Position numbers and translations under genes: made by a program. Under the pieces are notes generated by a model. The model did not search any database. It saw only the letters and a list, made by a program, of their open reading frames with translations, and had not been told where the DNA came from. Below, in pieces: positions 37,938 through 51,652 of a stretch of 64,000 bases of DNA (positions are counted from its first letter, which is position 1; every line of letters starts with the position of its first letter). Source of the DNA: Lycocorax pyrrhopterus obiensis (Eukaryota; Chordata; Aves; Passeriformes; Paradisaeidae); the NCBI GenBank assembly GCA_014706295.1, contig JACSVZ010000002.1, positions 131,015,431-131,079,430 on the forward strand, read 5' to 3'.

Positions 37938-40351
37938 TACTGTAAAATTTACAAATTAGTGATACTGAGTTTCTTTAGTTAATGTAAGTGGTGGTTTGTT
38001 AGCATTTACATAACATAATATGACTTGAAATTCCACTCCTAGAGCATCAGAAACTCCTGAAAATTGCATTCTGTATTTTGTGAAATATGTATTTGTAGCT
38101 ACATTACAATGTAGAATAATTGAGGTTATAGTGAAAGTTAGAAAATACATCATAACTATTTTCTCATATGCATGTTTGTTATAATTTGTTGAATTGTTTA
38201 ACTTATTTTTTTATCCTGAATATCCTTACTTCACACAGCACAGAGTGAGCTGTTACCAGTCATTTTGTGAGCAGCTCTTCAGTACTGGATTTTCCTGTTC
38301 ATAGTTACCTATTCATACAATTTTACAGCACACTATCTAATCCTGGATCTACAGCAGAATTACCTTTGCATTCCTTACCACTGTAGCATCTGAGCACTAC
38401 AGAAATACTAATTTACCTGCACAACCCTCCCATGGATGGTGGAATACTAATGCCCTTGCCATTTCACAGAAGACAACTGAGACACAGGGATATTAAAGGT
38501 TTTCTCATTATATTAAGGTTATCAATTTAAAACACACAATTTAGATTTCCAAAGTACTTAAAAATATAGCATTTGATGTTGGAAACACAGCTCATATTGT
38601 CTTTGGGTGAAGCAGTAATCACTTCTGAATATCAGAGCCTGAGACATCAAATTGAGTAACCAGTGAATGAGACACACATATTTGGCCCCTGACTATAAAT
38701 ACTGTGGTTAAGTAGCTTGAGAAAACATATTTTTCACACAGGCAGAAGTCTCAAGGAAATCATAAAGTATGTGAACAACCTCATCATTGCTCCTTTTCCT
38801 TTGGTTTTCCATGCTATCTAAAGACACAATTTTAGGGAAGACTTTTAAAACCACTTGATAATGCAGAGCTTTTGTTATATTGATGTATATTTGGGTACAT
38901 TATTAGGCCTTTGAATCTTCAGACCTACTGCATGTTCTGCTGCCATTTGAGAAAAAAAAATGATTAATTGATAGAAATGATGGCTTTTCATTTGAATCAG
39001 GAACAGCACAAGAGTGGTAAAGATACCTACTATCAGGGACATTTTATCACTGCTGCCAGACTGGTTTTCTTTTATCCTTCTGCCCCCAGTTATGTCCTCT
39101 GTCCCCACATTTGTCAGATTTCCATATTCCCAGACCCTTCATTTGTGCCTTCCACTTCTCTCAAGGTGTTCTCACTGTAGTTTCCTGGCACAGCCTTTAT
39201 ATTTAATTTATTACACACCTGAAGATGTTTCCCTGATGCTGTTCTGTCAGTAGGATGGATTCCTAGCTAAACTAGCAAACATGGAATTTGGTACCAGCTT
39301 GCAAAGTATATATTCACAGGTAGTGTAAGTGTCCACCCCAATCTCACCAGTTCAGTCATATCTTGCATTAGTGTTAAATCTCTCCCCTCTGTAGTGTTTG
39401 GCTGAATAGGGAACTGGAAAACCATAAATTAATGCATCATAATCTTCAATCTGTTTATTCTTGCAAAGCATTTAAAACTTCAGAGATTTCTTCCAGGATC
39501 TATTCTTAGCCAAAAGGCATTTTTTCATCATCTTTTTGCTGCTAATTGGAACAATCATTACACATGACTCAACGGTAATTTCTCCGAATTTTAATGAAGT
39601 GTTTGCCAGTGTAGTATAACAAAACAGCTCCACCTTCCCTTGCAGATTTTTCTAACCTCAGCTATTAGCACTATGAGATCCTCTTCAAATAAACTAACCT
39701 TTACTAAGAAGCCTTCCTTGGGGGATGGAAGTTTCATTGGATGAGTAATGGAAGGCTCATTCTGCTTGTGATTGCATCAGAAGAGCACATGCAAAGAGTT
39801 ACAAGAGCTTGACAGCTCCTCAGCAGGCTACTGGAAAATGAGTTACTAACTCCCTTGCGGGACAAGAAGTCCCCTAACCACAGCTTCTTCCAGGGTGAGG
39901 TAGCTTGGCCGTCAGCAGGCCTGGAGAAAGTGTTACACCACCAGATCCTAACTCAGCTGGCAGTTGTTCTTTGAGGACAAGAACCTCAGCAAAACTCCCA
40001 AGAGCTCTTGCAAGGTCAACAAACAGTGTGTGTGATGGGAGACAGCTTAGCTAATAAATTGAATAAATAAAGGCACCACTGGAGTAGAGTTATGTTGAAG
40101 GCTGTTCTTTTTTGGTGAATATCTGGCAAAGAATGCTGCTACTAAGTGACCTATTTTCTAATGACAGTGTGTGTGTTTTCATACTCATTTATGTGTATGT
40201 GGTTTTTAACTATAGTAAGTAATTGCTGAAATGCATTATATGTACTAGTAGGTGCTGCCTCTTGGTTACAGATGATCAACTGTTCTGAAAAGTCAGCACA
40301 TTTTTGAAAGCTGTGCCTATGCAGACAAAAATCTGGTGTAGTAGTTGGGAT

Positions 40352-40375
40352 AACTACACAGTTTTCTGTGTAGTT
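40352..40375. repeat. Perfect 10-bp inverted repeat with TTTT loop
   Basis: AACTACACAG (40352-40361), loop TTTT, then CTGTGTAGTT (40366-40375). It would form a tight hairpin in RNA of either strand. The stem is too short for a microRNA precursor on its own. Confidence 0.85.
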
Positions 40376-43300
40376 GTTAAGTATTCAGAGTTCAGTGGTT
40401 TCATTGTAATGCCATTTTTCTTTCAAAACACGTTGGTGTGCTGAGGTTAAATTTCAAATATAAGAATCAAACATGCCTGTATTTTATAATGCAAAATACT
40501 ATCGAGCAGTTAACAGAAAAAAGTCTTCAAGTGGTTCCCAGTGTTTGCTGTGTTAGATAAAACCAGTACTCCTTGCAAATAGTTTGTCAGCTGAAGTAGA
40601 TAAGTAGATAGTGTTCCACAGAAAAATCGTATGGTTTCACCACACAGGAAACCAGGTTGTCAGTCTGTATTAGCTCGGAGATCAAAAAACTACAGCAAGT
40701 AGCTAAACTTGGAAACCACTAATTAAATGAGAATAACAGGATACATTAATGCACTTCTTGCCACATGAGTTGATTATTTTGTACATTTTTGGCAACTAAA
40801 GAAAAACTATATTTCTTCCAGATTTAAGGTAATAGGATCCCAGGAGAAATAAGCATTCATCATCAGGCCTGTGGGAACAGACCTCAACTTTAACCCCACA
40901 ACGTATTATAGGACTATTTTTTCTCTTTCTACAGAAACTAATTATTTAAAATTTTTAAAATTCCATTTACATCACTTTACATGACCCTCTATCTTTTATA
41001 TTCAGTCTGTTACTCGACTATACATCTAATTCTTGTCTAATACATAGAAGTGAACTATTTATTGGTTAAGCATTAGATATAAATGATTAGGTGAGGAACA
41101 AATATGACCATCTTGTTTTAATACGTTTTGAAAAATTACTGTCTTTACCTTCTAGTCCTCCTTCTGGATTTTTTTTAATCACCTTTCTTAGCTATAAAAG
41201 CTGTCTTTTTGATGTAGTCTTTCTGGATGCAAATGATACAAAACATGTTTATGAAGTACAGCTTCATACAAATTGCCTTAAAATACTTGTACACGCCGAT
41301 TATAGGTGCTTTGTACTGAAGTCCTCTTTCCCCAGTAGTTTCTTGGGAAGGCATTGGGTTAGATGTGTATTAATGGAGGTCCTTCATAATTCACCTTTAT
41401 AAATAATTTCTGCAGAAGACAATATCCGAATCAACTAAGCAATGCGTCCCACTGAAAGATAAAGTGAGAACTGAGGGCCTGGTGGGTTTCTCTTTCATGC
41501 CAGTCCCTCTACACACAATTTGGGCACCACAAGGGACACAGCAGAGGATCTAGGCTTAGCCATAAAAAACCATAATCAGAACTGCACCCTGGCACTCTGT
41601 CCAGCCTTTTTTCCTCACTGTTTGCAGAGGCAACAATTGTATCCATTACCAAGGTCAGTGGTTTGGAGAAACCTGGAAAATAGCAGCTACCGGAAACCCA
41701 CTAGAATAATATCTCCAGCAGGTGATAGATTAGTTGGAACAAATTGGAACCATCACACTTCAGCAATCCTGGTTTCTTTCAAGCTGTTTTAAAAATGTCG
41801 TCATTTTAATACACAATATCAGCCCTGCGGAACAGTCCACAGCAGGTTAATTTGAATCATATGATGTATCACTGCCCTCAGCTGACATGAGCTCCATTCC
41901 ATGTGTGAAGCCATAATAAATCCATTCCCAACCGAGGCAAATTCCCTGTGAGAAGGTGAACTAATCCAGGCCTCACACTGGCATGTTAGCCCTCCATAAT
42001 TGAAAGCAGGGCCACCTGTTCCCAGCACAGTTAGCCTATAGAGAGAAAATTAGCATTAGATCAGATACTTAATATATTGAAAAATCATTCATACTACTTG
42101 CAAGTTCAGCTGTGTGCTGCTTAGCATGACATCATATATAAACCTAGGAATGTGCCCACTTGATCCCAGTTTAACAGTTTTGTTAACCATGGTGTTTGTT
42201 AACTTTGAAAGGAGAATTTTTTGATTTAATGAGAGCTGACACGTGAGAAGGGGAACTAGCCAGGGTGCAGACTTTTCTAATTAACTCTGGGTCATTTGCA
42301 AAACTTTTGAGCTTTCTAGTAGTTTTTTTTTTCCCTTTCCTCTTTTACAAACAAGTTTTTAAAGCACTGACACTGTAGCCATGAAATTATATTTATTTGA
42401 TTAAGAGGGCAAAGAGAAATATTCCAAACAGGTGTACCAGCCTGTAGGTATTGCTTTGGATTTGACACATCTATTGTCTGTAATATCAGTGTAATAATGA
42501 GTAAAATTATCAAAGTACCTTTCTAAAAGCAGTGTCTACAACACTTATTTTAAATTTAGTTTCTTATATGCCTAAGTACTGAAAATGAAAACTGCACAGT
42601 GAAGCCACATGGATAAGTTGGAAAATACTTTCTTATAATTCTTTTAACACTTATTTCAAACATTTGCTCCATTTTATGAAACCTTCTTTTCTTCTTTTTT
42701 TTTCCATATGTGTCTTAATATAGATGTATTATTCAGCAGCTAAGCAGAAAATAGAGAGTTAGTATTTATGGGTTCTTTTCTTTTTCACAATTGTGCTCCA
42801 TGACCTGGAACAATTTATTTCATCTCACTGTATTGTGCTTCATCTTTCCTGACTCTCTGTTGAGAGAGTTGATGTTTCCCTTAGCCAGGGTTTTCCTTTC
42901 ATGATAGTGCCTCCCAATGCCCCCATTATAGTTTTTGGCCTCACCACCCAGCCCTTGACACACTTCTGAGCTGTATTTGGTAGCTGCACAGTTGCTTAAT
43001 TTCAGTCAGCATCTACTGACTAGCAGTAACCCTTCATTGTTTGTTAATGGTATCTTTGGTCTTCTTGACCTACAACAATTTATCCTGGTTTACTTGTGAC
43101 AGTTTTAAAAAAAATGAATAGAGTTGCATCACTCTGAGCCTTGCGTGAGATCTCAAAGCTGGGCACTGGCTAGCTGGAGCTGTTAATGTCTAAGTGTCGC
43201 CTTCATGTAATGTCAGTGACATACTATGTCATGGAAGTAGGTGTTGTTCCCCCTGGGGAGCACCCGGCATGGCTCGGGGTGATTAAGCTCCCTCAAGGCT

Positions 43301-44150
43301 GTAGTTTGCCATACTGGCCTTGGAGAGCTGCTTCTGTGGGGCTGCAGCACACAGACACCAGTAGGGAGAAATACTGAGCAGTGACTACCAGTCTCTTCCA
43401 CACTAACTGGCATCTGTCCCACAGAAGCAGAATGCAAGATGGACTGCAGATGGCCTCTGAAGCCTTGTCTCAAGTTTCTCCCTCATTTTCCCTTGATCCA
43501 AATTGGGAATGATGAATTAGAGGATAAAAACAATTCGTTTGGATTCTTCTTGCTTTTCAATTTCTCTTAATTTGTGTCTCTTTTGATGCCTGACCAGAGA
43601 CAATTGAGAACAGTACAACTAGTCTTCTCTTTACATGTCTCTTTCCTATTTTTATAAATTTAATTTTTGCAATTCAGTCATTACCCTGTTTCTGAAGGGC
43701 CACCCTGACTCCAAATCAGGATCAGGGCTCAAGATTACCTTTACCTTCCTCAGATTTCCTCTTTTTAAAGTCCCCACATCAGGATGGGTGGCTAAAGGAG
43801 AAAGAATATCAGTGTTGGTAAAATGTTTCATGCCATCGTCTGCTCCTCTCCTGTTTAGGACTAGGAAATTAAATCATCTTAAGAGTTTAGGATAAATAGT
43901 AGTTTCTTCTATAGAAGTACTGTATATTAAGAAGTTTAATATTTTACAGCCTTCTTGGGGTTGGGGAGAGCGAGATCCATGTCCAGCCTCAAGGAGAAAG
44001 ACCTGGCTTTTTCTGTATTAGCTGTGAGAAGGAAAAGATCCACTGCTGAATGAGAGTTATAGAAAATGAACAAATTCTTAGAAAATGTCATATTTTTCTC
44101 TCACACACTTCAACATTCCTCAGTCTTCGAAAAGATCCCAGTCTTATAAA

Positions 44151-44972
44151 TGATAGAGTCATTAAGGTTGGCAAAGACCTCCAAGAGCGTTAAGTCCAAC
44201 CTTTGACCTAGCACCACCATGGCAACTAAACCATAGCACTAAGTGCCACTTCCAGTCATTTCTTGAGCACTTCAAGGAATGGTGACTCCACCACCTCTCT
44301 GGGTAGCCCATTCCAATGCCTCACCACCCTTTCAGTGAAACAGTTCTTCCTGATGTCCAACCTGCACTTCCCCTGTCACAGTTTGGGGCCATTTCCTCTT
44401 GTCCTGTCACTGGTTGCCTGGTAGAAGAGGCCACTCCCCACCTGGCACCAATCTCCTTTCAGGAAGTTGTAGAGAGTGATAAGGTCCCCCCTGAGCCTCT
44501 TTTGCTCCGAGCTAAACAACCCCAGCTCCCTCAGCTTCCGTTCATAAGATTTACTCTCCAGACCCTTCACCAGCTCTGTTGCCCTTCTCTGGACACGCTC
44601 CAGCACCTCAATGTCCTTTTTCTAGTGAGGGGCCCAGAACTGGACACGGCACTCGAGGTGTGGCCTCACCAATGCCCAGTACAGGGGACAGTTGCTTCCC
44701 TGGTCCTTCTGGCCACACTATTGCTGATTCAGGCCAGGATGACACTGGCCTTCTTGGCCACCTGGGCACACACTGGCTCATGTTCAGGTCCTGTCAACCA
44801 GCACCCCCAGGTCCTTTTCCAAGAAGCGGCCTTCCAGACACCCTCCCCCTAGCCTGTAGCGCTGTATGGGATTGTTGTGACACAAGTGCAGGACTCACAT
44901 TTTGCCTTATTGAACCTCATAGACTTGGCCCATTGATCCAGCCTGTCCATATTCAGCTTATGACTAATTTTC
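44151..44972 (-). mobile_element. CR1 LINE, 5'-truncated, minus strand
   Basis: The left edge is a decayed CR1 3' end in reverse complement (TGATAGAGTCATTAAGGTTG), followed by GTCCAACCTTTGACCTAGCA and GGTGACTCCACCACCTCTCT. The minus strand encodes a CR1 polyprotein C-terminus (about 44376-44606, with [20 protein letters not shown], then RKLRELGLF and [16 protein letters not shown]). The plus-strand open frames of 178 and 146 codons across it are antisense shadows. Sequence continues to a CTCATAGACTTGGCCCATTG block, ending near 44972. Confidence 0.93.
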
Positions 44973-47722
44973 ATGGCATTTACATTCTGGTATTTAAGAT
45001 TAAGAAAATACTGTGGTAATTTATTAGTCATAGAAGTAGTAACATTGTGAACATTAACTTATGTCATATATATTAGCATAAACCCACTGACTTCAGTAAG
45101 AGCTGGAATTTATCTGGAGCAACATGCTAGGAGCTTTTGGTTTTTTTGCGTTGCTTATTCATTCTTAGCCCTCTGAATAAAAAGTCCTTTTGAGTAATAT
45201 CATTATCCCAAGTTCGCAGATGAAAATTATATCTTCCCAGTACAAATTTGAATGTTATGGAGAACAAGGGTAAAATACTTATAACCCTGAAATTTTTTTT
45301 CTGAAGCTCTAAGTAATAAAATGACAAAGAAAGAAATTGTTTCAGACAGAAATTTCAGAATGCTGCTCATAGGTTTTCTTTTATAGTTGTTATGATTTAG
45401 TTCAAACAGGCCATATTGAATCCATTGGGTTTTTTGTAATAGATTTCAAAATACATAATAAATGTAAGTAATATGATGACTAATGGGTCAAGTGAAGTTG
45501 GAACTTTTAAAATGAGAAAATAGCTGGAAACGGTTTTCAGGAAACTATTCCAGTTGATTTTTGGTCCCCCACAAGGTGTACATTAACATAAAACTCCGTA
45601 GAATCGCCTCTGGGACCTAAATTCCCTCTCTGATTTCATTATTCCAAAGTGTTTCTTTTTCGTTCACTGTTAAGTCATCTCCTGGTGTGGTGGGAGCATA
45701 TTATAAGTGTAATTTATTTATATTTATCTTATCTCCTTTTAACTCACTAGTTGTTTCATCATTTTGTTTCCTAGTAGCTGTTCAGAAAGTTGTAAAGGCT
45801 AATTGGAAACTAATAATTGAAATACATGGATTTACTGGGTAATCTAAAGAGAAGTAGTGAAGAAATTGGGGAAGAGAAAGAGCAATTCAAAGTCTACACT
45901 CAAATGCTATACTGTAATACAAAAAACTGCTTTGATACCATCTAGTTCAGTTTGATTTAAACATAGCAGAAATAACTCACTTGATGCAATCTATTTGCAA
46001 GCACAGTAATTTTTTCACTTTTTATTTTAGCTGGAAATAGATAACAGCTGGCAAAATAAGTTATTGCTAATATGTCTTAAATCTAAAGAATGCATTGGGT
46101 TATAATTCTGATAGCCAGTCACTAGTAGGCAAAGGAGAAGCTGATGTAATTGAGGAGTTAAAGGCAGCTTTGAGCTACCTTTTGCTCTGTCTTGATTCTG
46201 ATGTAATTTTGGACAATTCAGAGAGTTAGTTGAGTTACAGGAAGACTGTGTTTTCCTACAGGTACAGAATCTGCACAGTGTTATGTGCTGTTCTTCCCTA
46301 GGTGTTTAAAATAATCTAGAAAAAACGTTACACTTGGATTTTGCACCCCAAATATTTTATTCCAGTTGAATCTGGGTGACTCTTAAATTTTAAATCTCTT
46401 TTTAGCCTATTTTGACTGTCTGGTGAAGCTGCTGAACATCTATCTTAATCAACTCCTATAAATAGCTCTTCATATTTCATCAGTTTGCATTGTTCTGTCC
46501 ATCACTTAAATATATTTTCCTTAGCAGGAATGTTAAAGTTTCTTTTACATTGCTAAGGATAAAGTGTAAAAGAGGTCAAAGACTAAAGATCACTCAATTG
46601 TGGGGTTTTTTTCTTTTTGAATGTTTTACTTAAAATGCCTAAGAATCTCTTTACATAATCTTTGACCAGTTGTAAAAATAACCTATATCATTATGAGATA
46701 GCTAAAATATTTGCAGTGAAGGTTCCAAAGTTGCATTTTCTGCAATTATGCTTCTGGCTGCCACCACATTCTGTCAGGGCTGATTTGCTGGATTATAATA
46801 ACTTCATACAAAACTTTGTCAAGTTATCGGTCATGACAAGATTTTTCTGTGTGACATGCACAGTTTCCAAACAGAAAAGAGGGAAGTCATTTGCATTTCT
46901 ATGGTGTCCTGGTGGTCCTTTTTTTATTGCTTTCTTGGATGAGTGGCCAAGAGCAGTGATAAAGCACAGACCCAGGTGCCAAGTATGTTCCGGCACTGAG
47001 CTGCACCAGCACCCTGTGTCTTCTCTGCCCTGGCCCAAGAAAGCCCCAAAAAGAGCTTCTGCCTTTGTGTTCGTCTCCTTTTCAATCTTTCACACTCAGT
47101 TTGCTCTTTGGGTTAAGCCCTTGACACCTCTTCTGTCAACTTATGTCTAAGAAGATTTTGGGTGCCAGGGAGCTTTGTTGTTTTTTCCCCTCTTCTGGGC
47201 TACATTACCATTGGAAAGTGTTGGCAATTGTATGTGCATTAGATAAAGCAGTTGGATGTGAAAGTTGCCAAGGAGTAAGGGTCCTCCTTTACTAACTTAG
47301 AAACTTAATTATTTAGCAAAAGCAATAAATAACATCTATTCTATTTTACTCCTTTTTTACTACATTACTAAAGGAGAAATGTAAGTTGATAAGGCAGTTG
47401 TTTGGTTGGTTTTTTTAACATTTCATTTTAAAAACAGTACTTTTCATTTGCGTATTGGAGATAAATTAATGTCATAGTGTCACGTGGGTCTCTACTTTCT
47501 TCCTAACTCCTTTCTCTATCCAAAGGAAGGAGAGGCCCAATCATGTCTGCATAAAATGCAGGCAAATCATGGGATAGTCCAAGTGCCAGGAAGGGTGGGG
47601 AGTTTTTTCCAAAGTGTTATGACATTTTTCTTCCCATGGTTTTAATTAAAAATGTCAGTATATAAGGATTTTGAAAAATCTTCCAAGTTGATCTTGTGTG
47701 GTTTTGGATGCCTCAAAATCTT

Positions 47723-47937
47723 CACAGAATCATTGAGGCTGGAAAAGACCACTGAGTTCATCAAGTCCAACTTTTGACTGATCAGCACCGTGCCAACTAG
47801 ACCCTGGCACTAAGTGCCACGTCCAGTTGCTTCTTGAACACCTCCAGTGGTGGTGACTCCACCACCTTCCTGGGCAGCCCATTCCAGTGTTTAACAATCC
47901 TTTCCAATCCTGCTTTCTTCTAATGCCCAGCTTCCTA
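47723..47937 (-). mobile_element. CR1 LINE 3'-end fragment, minus strand
   Basis: Reads CACAGAATCATTGAGGCTGG, then AAAAGACCACTGAGTTCATC, the CTAAGTGCCACGTCCAGTTG block and CTGGGCAGCCCATTCCAGTG. It fades out after CTTTCTTCTAATGCCCAGC. Only about 215 bp of the 3' end is present. Confidence 0.92.
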
Positions 47938-49600
47938 GCTTTGGTTTTAACTTGCCTTTCTACTAGGCTTACATATTAGCTAGTGTTTTGCCAGTTCCTA
48001 GTTCAGTGTGGAAGGCTTTCAGTGCAAGAGAAAGCATTTTCAGAAAACCATTAATTAAAATTAAAAGTTACTGTTAAAATAGTTTTTCAGTCTTAAATTT
48101 CAGTTAGCTCTAGCTTGTGGAGTATTGCAAACATTTTTCTAACATTGTTTTGGGTTTTTTAATTCATCTGTGACAGACCTTACACAGCCATTAATAAATT
48201 TGTCTTATCTTTGTAGAAAATGTGCCAGATATTTTTGGGAGGAGGGTATCAGAAAAGTAATTTGTCATGTGCCTGTGAGTCTCTGAAGTCATTATAAACC
48301 TGTGCTTAAAAGCAGCTCTGAAACTCTGCCCCTGCAGCCCTTTACCGTTGGTCTAAAAATTTACCTAAAGAATGGGAGAATCAAGCTCATTAGCTTGCAT
48401 CAATGTTAAGAGTAAGATGTGATCCTGGACATCTTGATCGATGAAATATTCATTAATCTGTGTAAAACCTTCAACAGACAGTGTTTCCTGTATGTATTTA
48501 TAATGAAACTTGAAACTAAGTAGGGCTGTTTGAACATTTAATCTAGTTTAGATATATGCACAGAATTTTAATTACTTTTGGTTCGTGGGGTTGGAGCAGT
48601 GGCCGTCAAACAGCAAAGGGAAAAGCACTTTTCCCCCTAACCAGAATAGCTGTCTCATTACTGGTCAAAAACTGAATTTGAAATGAAAAATCCTAAAAAC
48701 TCAGTTAAAAGCTGGATTTCTGTAAGGAATTGTTATGTACTGATACTGATACTGCAGCACAGAAATAAGTTTCAGCCTTCATAAAATCCTGCTTCCTATC
48801 TATGAAATAATTTTGGTAATTCCTACATCTCAGCTACTAAGATATCACTATTAACAATGTTGTTCATATTAATTGTGATTCCCAAAAATTCTGTGAGTCT
48901 TTTAGTAGTCTGAGAAATACCAAAATCCTTTTTGGTAGGGAGATGAAAAAGATTTTTAAAGTAATAATGGTTTTCTGGAAAATTTTAAAACAATAAATTA
49001 TTCCAATCTCCCTGGAAAATGAAGAAATCTAAACATACCTCAGTTTTTGTATTTGCTTTTTATTTCACATTTCATCTTGAAAATGCGTTGAAGACTGCTG
49101 CATATGAGCTGTGTAGGGAACAACAGAATACGCATGGTATTCACTCATTTAAATGTGTTGAAAATGTTCGCTGTTGGCTTTGGAGTTTAGTCAAATAGTT
49201 CTTCTGGATATAAAACTCAAGAGAATGCGAAGTATATTTTTATTCTGACACAAAAGAACTAACGTATCTACCCTCCTACACACTCAAAGTGTGTGTCTTT
49301 CAGATAGCTGTGGTGATCCCTGGGAAGAAACAAGGAGGTTAAGGTCCACATTGTGCCACGTTTCTTCCTTTAAAACTGTATATAGTGAAAGTTGCTTATA
49401 GTATTTTTCATTATATTTTAATTCAGATTTATTGGTAAAAATATTGGTTTGTTATGTTTTAACATTGATTCAGTCCTTTTAATGAAACATAGTGGAAATA
49501 TTACGGAAAAGTTATTTCCACTCAGTGCCTAATATTTGCACACAGCTTGAATAATTGCACTACAGCTTATCATATTTCTTTCTCCAATTCCCCCCTACAG

Positions 49601-50008
49601 CTGACATAAATGTGGACATATCAAAACCTTTGAAAGCAAATCTCAGTTTTGCCAGACTTGACCAAATAAACCAGTTCTTGAAGAAAATCATAACCACAAA
49701 TGACGATGTGCCCAGGAAGGAGGCTGCTGCATCAGCCGGCATTATTCCAGATGAGGATGTGACTTTGATATCCAGACACCCCAGTACAAAGGACTTTCTA
49801 CCTGCAGCGCACACCAACGCTGTGCAAAAGGCTTCAGTGCAAGAAAACTTGTGGCAAGCCCTTTCCTGCTTCCAGAAAATTTCCATTCGCACCGTTCAAA
49901 TGGTTGTTTTGATGGAAACCATCCCACATCCCAGCAAACCTTGTTTGTTAGTCTCTTTCTCAAACCTCAGTGGAAGCCTGAATATTAAAAGTGGACATAA
50001 AACTGCAG
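49601..50008 (+). CDS. VPS13B: VPS13B exon E (internal exon)
   Basis: A 408-nt exon, phase 1 at both ends, between CCCCCCTACAG and a GTAAGA donor (50009). It completes the Ala codon of exon D and reads ADINVDISKPLKANLSFARL, DQINQFLKKI, then after a variable middle QKASVQENLWQALSCFQKIS, VLMETIPHPSKPCLLVSFSN and LSGSLNIKSGHKTAG. This matches the VPS13B order at almost the length I recall for human (about 136 versus 137 residues). The middle (about residues 31-75 of the exon) is poorly conserved and probably a disordered loop. Both flanks look like groove beta strands. If the intron is retained, the frame runs 40 more codons to a stop at 50128-50130. Confidence 0.96.
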
Positions 50009-51652
50009 GTAAGAGGCTTTTTTTAAAGTTGGAAGTGCTACTGGTTTGTCTAAGTGGTGGTCTAATGACCATTTCAAAATGTGGGGCATTGCAGGGAACT
50101 GCTCTAGCCAACATCATAAATCCACAATAGAAAATAGCAAATACCTGATAGACTCTATTACCTGAGTTTTCCTTTCAGTGAGGCAGCACCCAAGAATGAT
50201 TAATTTTGTCATTAATATCCCCTAGCTTGTAATTACTAATTTATTGATGGAATTCTGGCTGAAATAGTGGTTATGAGAACCTCTCCTCTGGTATTCTGAT
50301 AATTTAGCACATAATTCAAAGGGCAAAATTTTGACAGTTTTCACTCTATAACTAGATTTTCTTGTTAGGACCTTTGTTTCTGTCTTTAAAAAAGGTAAAA
50401 ATAATTGTTCAGAGCCCTGACAGGTGCTACTATGTAAATATTGGGTCATACTGTTATTCTCCTCCAGATTTATGAAGTTTTCAATTTTTACATGTTTCCT
50501 CTGCACACCTGAGAGTCACACAGGGAAAACAGGCACTCTGGCCTTGTTAATGAAGCACTGCAAGGAAACTTTACACCTCGGGTACAATTAACCAGATACC
50601 AGAGACTCATTTAAAATGAAGATATTTTGAGTGTCATTGTAAATTGTTTCATTAGTATTTCAGTAAAATTAATAAGATAATATATTTCCACAGTGTGGAG
50701 AAGAGCCAGATGTACGTAGTTGGCAGAGTAGCTTGTGAGGTAAAATGGTCTGTAGCTGAGAGGAACAAGTTGTTGGCCAAGTGAGGTGGTGATTTATTTC
50801 TTTTTCATCAAAAATATTTTTCCTTGGGCCAGCAAGTTTCAGTTCTTCTTTATTGTTTTAAAAGTTAAAAATGAAAAATTTAAGGTTCATAGGACATGAA
50901 AACCCGTGGAGGTGCCGGGGCCTGAAATTTTTGATTTATCCATTAATAAACAGCAGTGCAGGCTGGAACAATGCCTGTGTTCCCACGCTTTTCTAGTCGG
51001 ATCACAACTCTAGCATAGAAGGCACTAGAACTGAGTAAAAGCCTTTATAATGTGCTTTAGATAGTTTTAGTTTTGTTTCTGTGTAATAATCCTCTTCCCT
51101 TCCATCATTTCCCCTGTATCATTTATGCATTATCTGTCCCTTGGTACATTATGGTGTCCACATCATGCTTCGATACATCAAAGCTGGGCCACTCTGTCAC
51201 CGTTCTGTAAAGCAATTTGGCAAACTCACACGGTATTTCACTTACCCTGGAGTTTTTCATCCTCCCAAAAGGAGGACGTACCTTGCCTTGCATGTTAAGC
51301 CTCAGAAACATTTTCAGCTACGAAGTTCTGTTTCTTAATTCTTCTGGCAGTCTGAGGAAATCAATCTTTATTTTACGTGCTGTAAGCCATACATGAATCT
51401 TCAGTATGGTCATAGTCTGGCAGGCGTTGTGAAGTAAAGCAATACTAATGTCAAATCTAATGAAAATGGACATTAGTTATTCTATATAAAGAACTTTCAT
51501 AACCAGACAATTAATAGACATCAACAGACGCTTTTCACATTTTTTTCCAGTTAAAAATGCTTTATCTCTACTTTATAAAAAGAAAAATACATCTGCATGA
51601 GGTTTTGCATACTGTTGTGATGGTGCAATAAATTAAGTTTTAATAAAACCAA

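Larger units (their letters stand above)
37403..49600 (+). other. VPS13B: VPS13B intron D-E (12.2 kb)
   Basis: Donor GTAAGT; acceptor CCCCCCTACAG with a good pyrimidine tract. It contains CR1 pieces at 37462-37590, 44151-44972 and 47723-47937, a perfect 10-bp stem inverted repeat (40352-40375), a possible alternative last exon (37732-37937) and an unexplained 163-codon open frame (46662-47150). The remaining sequence (37.9-44.1, 45.0-46.6 and 47.9-49.6 kb) is AT-rich with nothing else I can support. Confidence 0.85.

Noticed and set aside
44316..45019. Two long plus-strand ORFs (178 and 146 codons)
   Set aside because: They lie inside a minus-strand CR1 whose true (decayed) coding sense is the opposite strand, so they are antisense readings of a GC-rich repeat.
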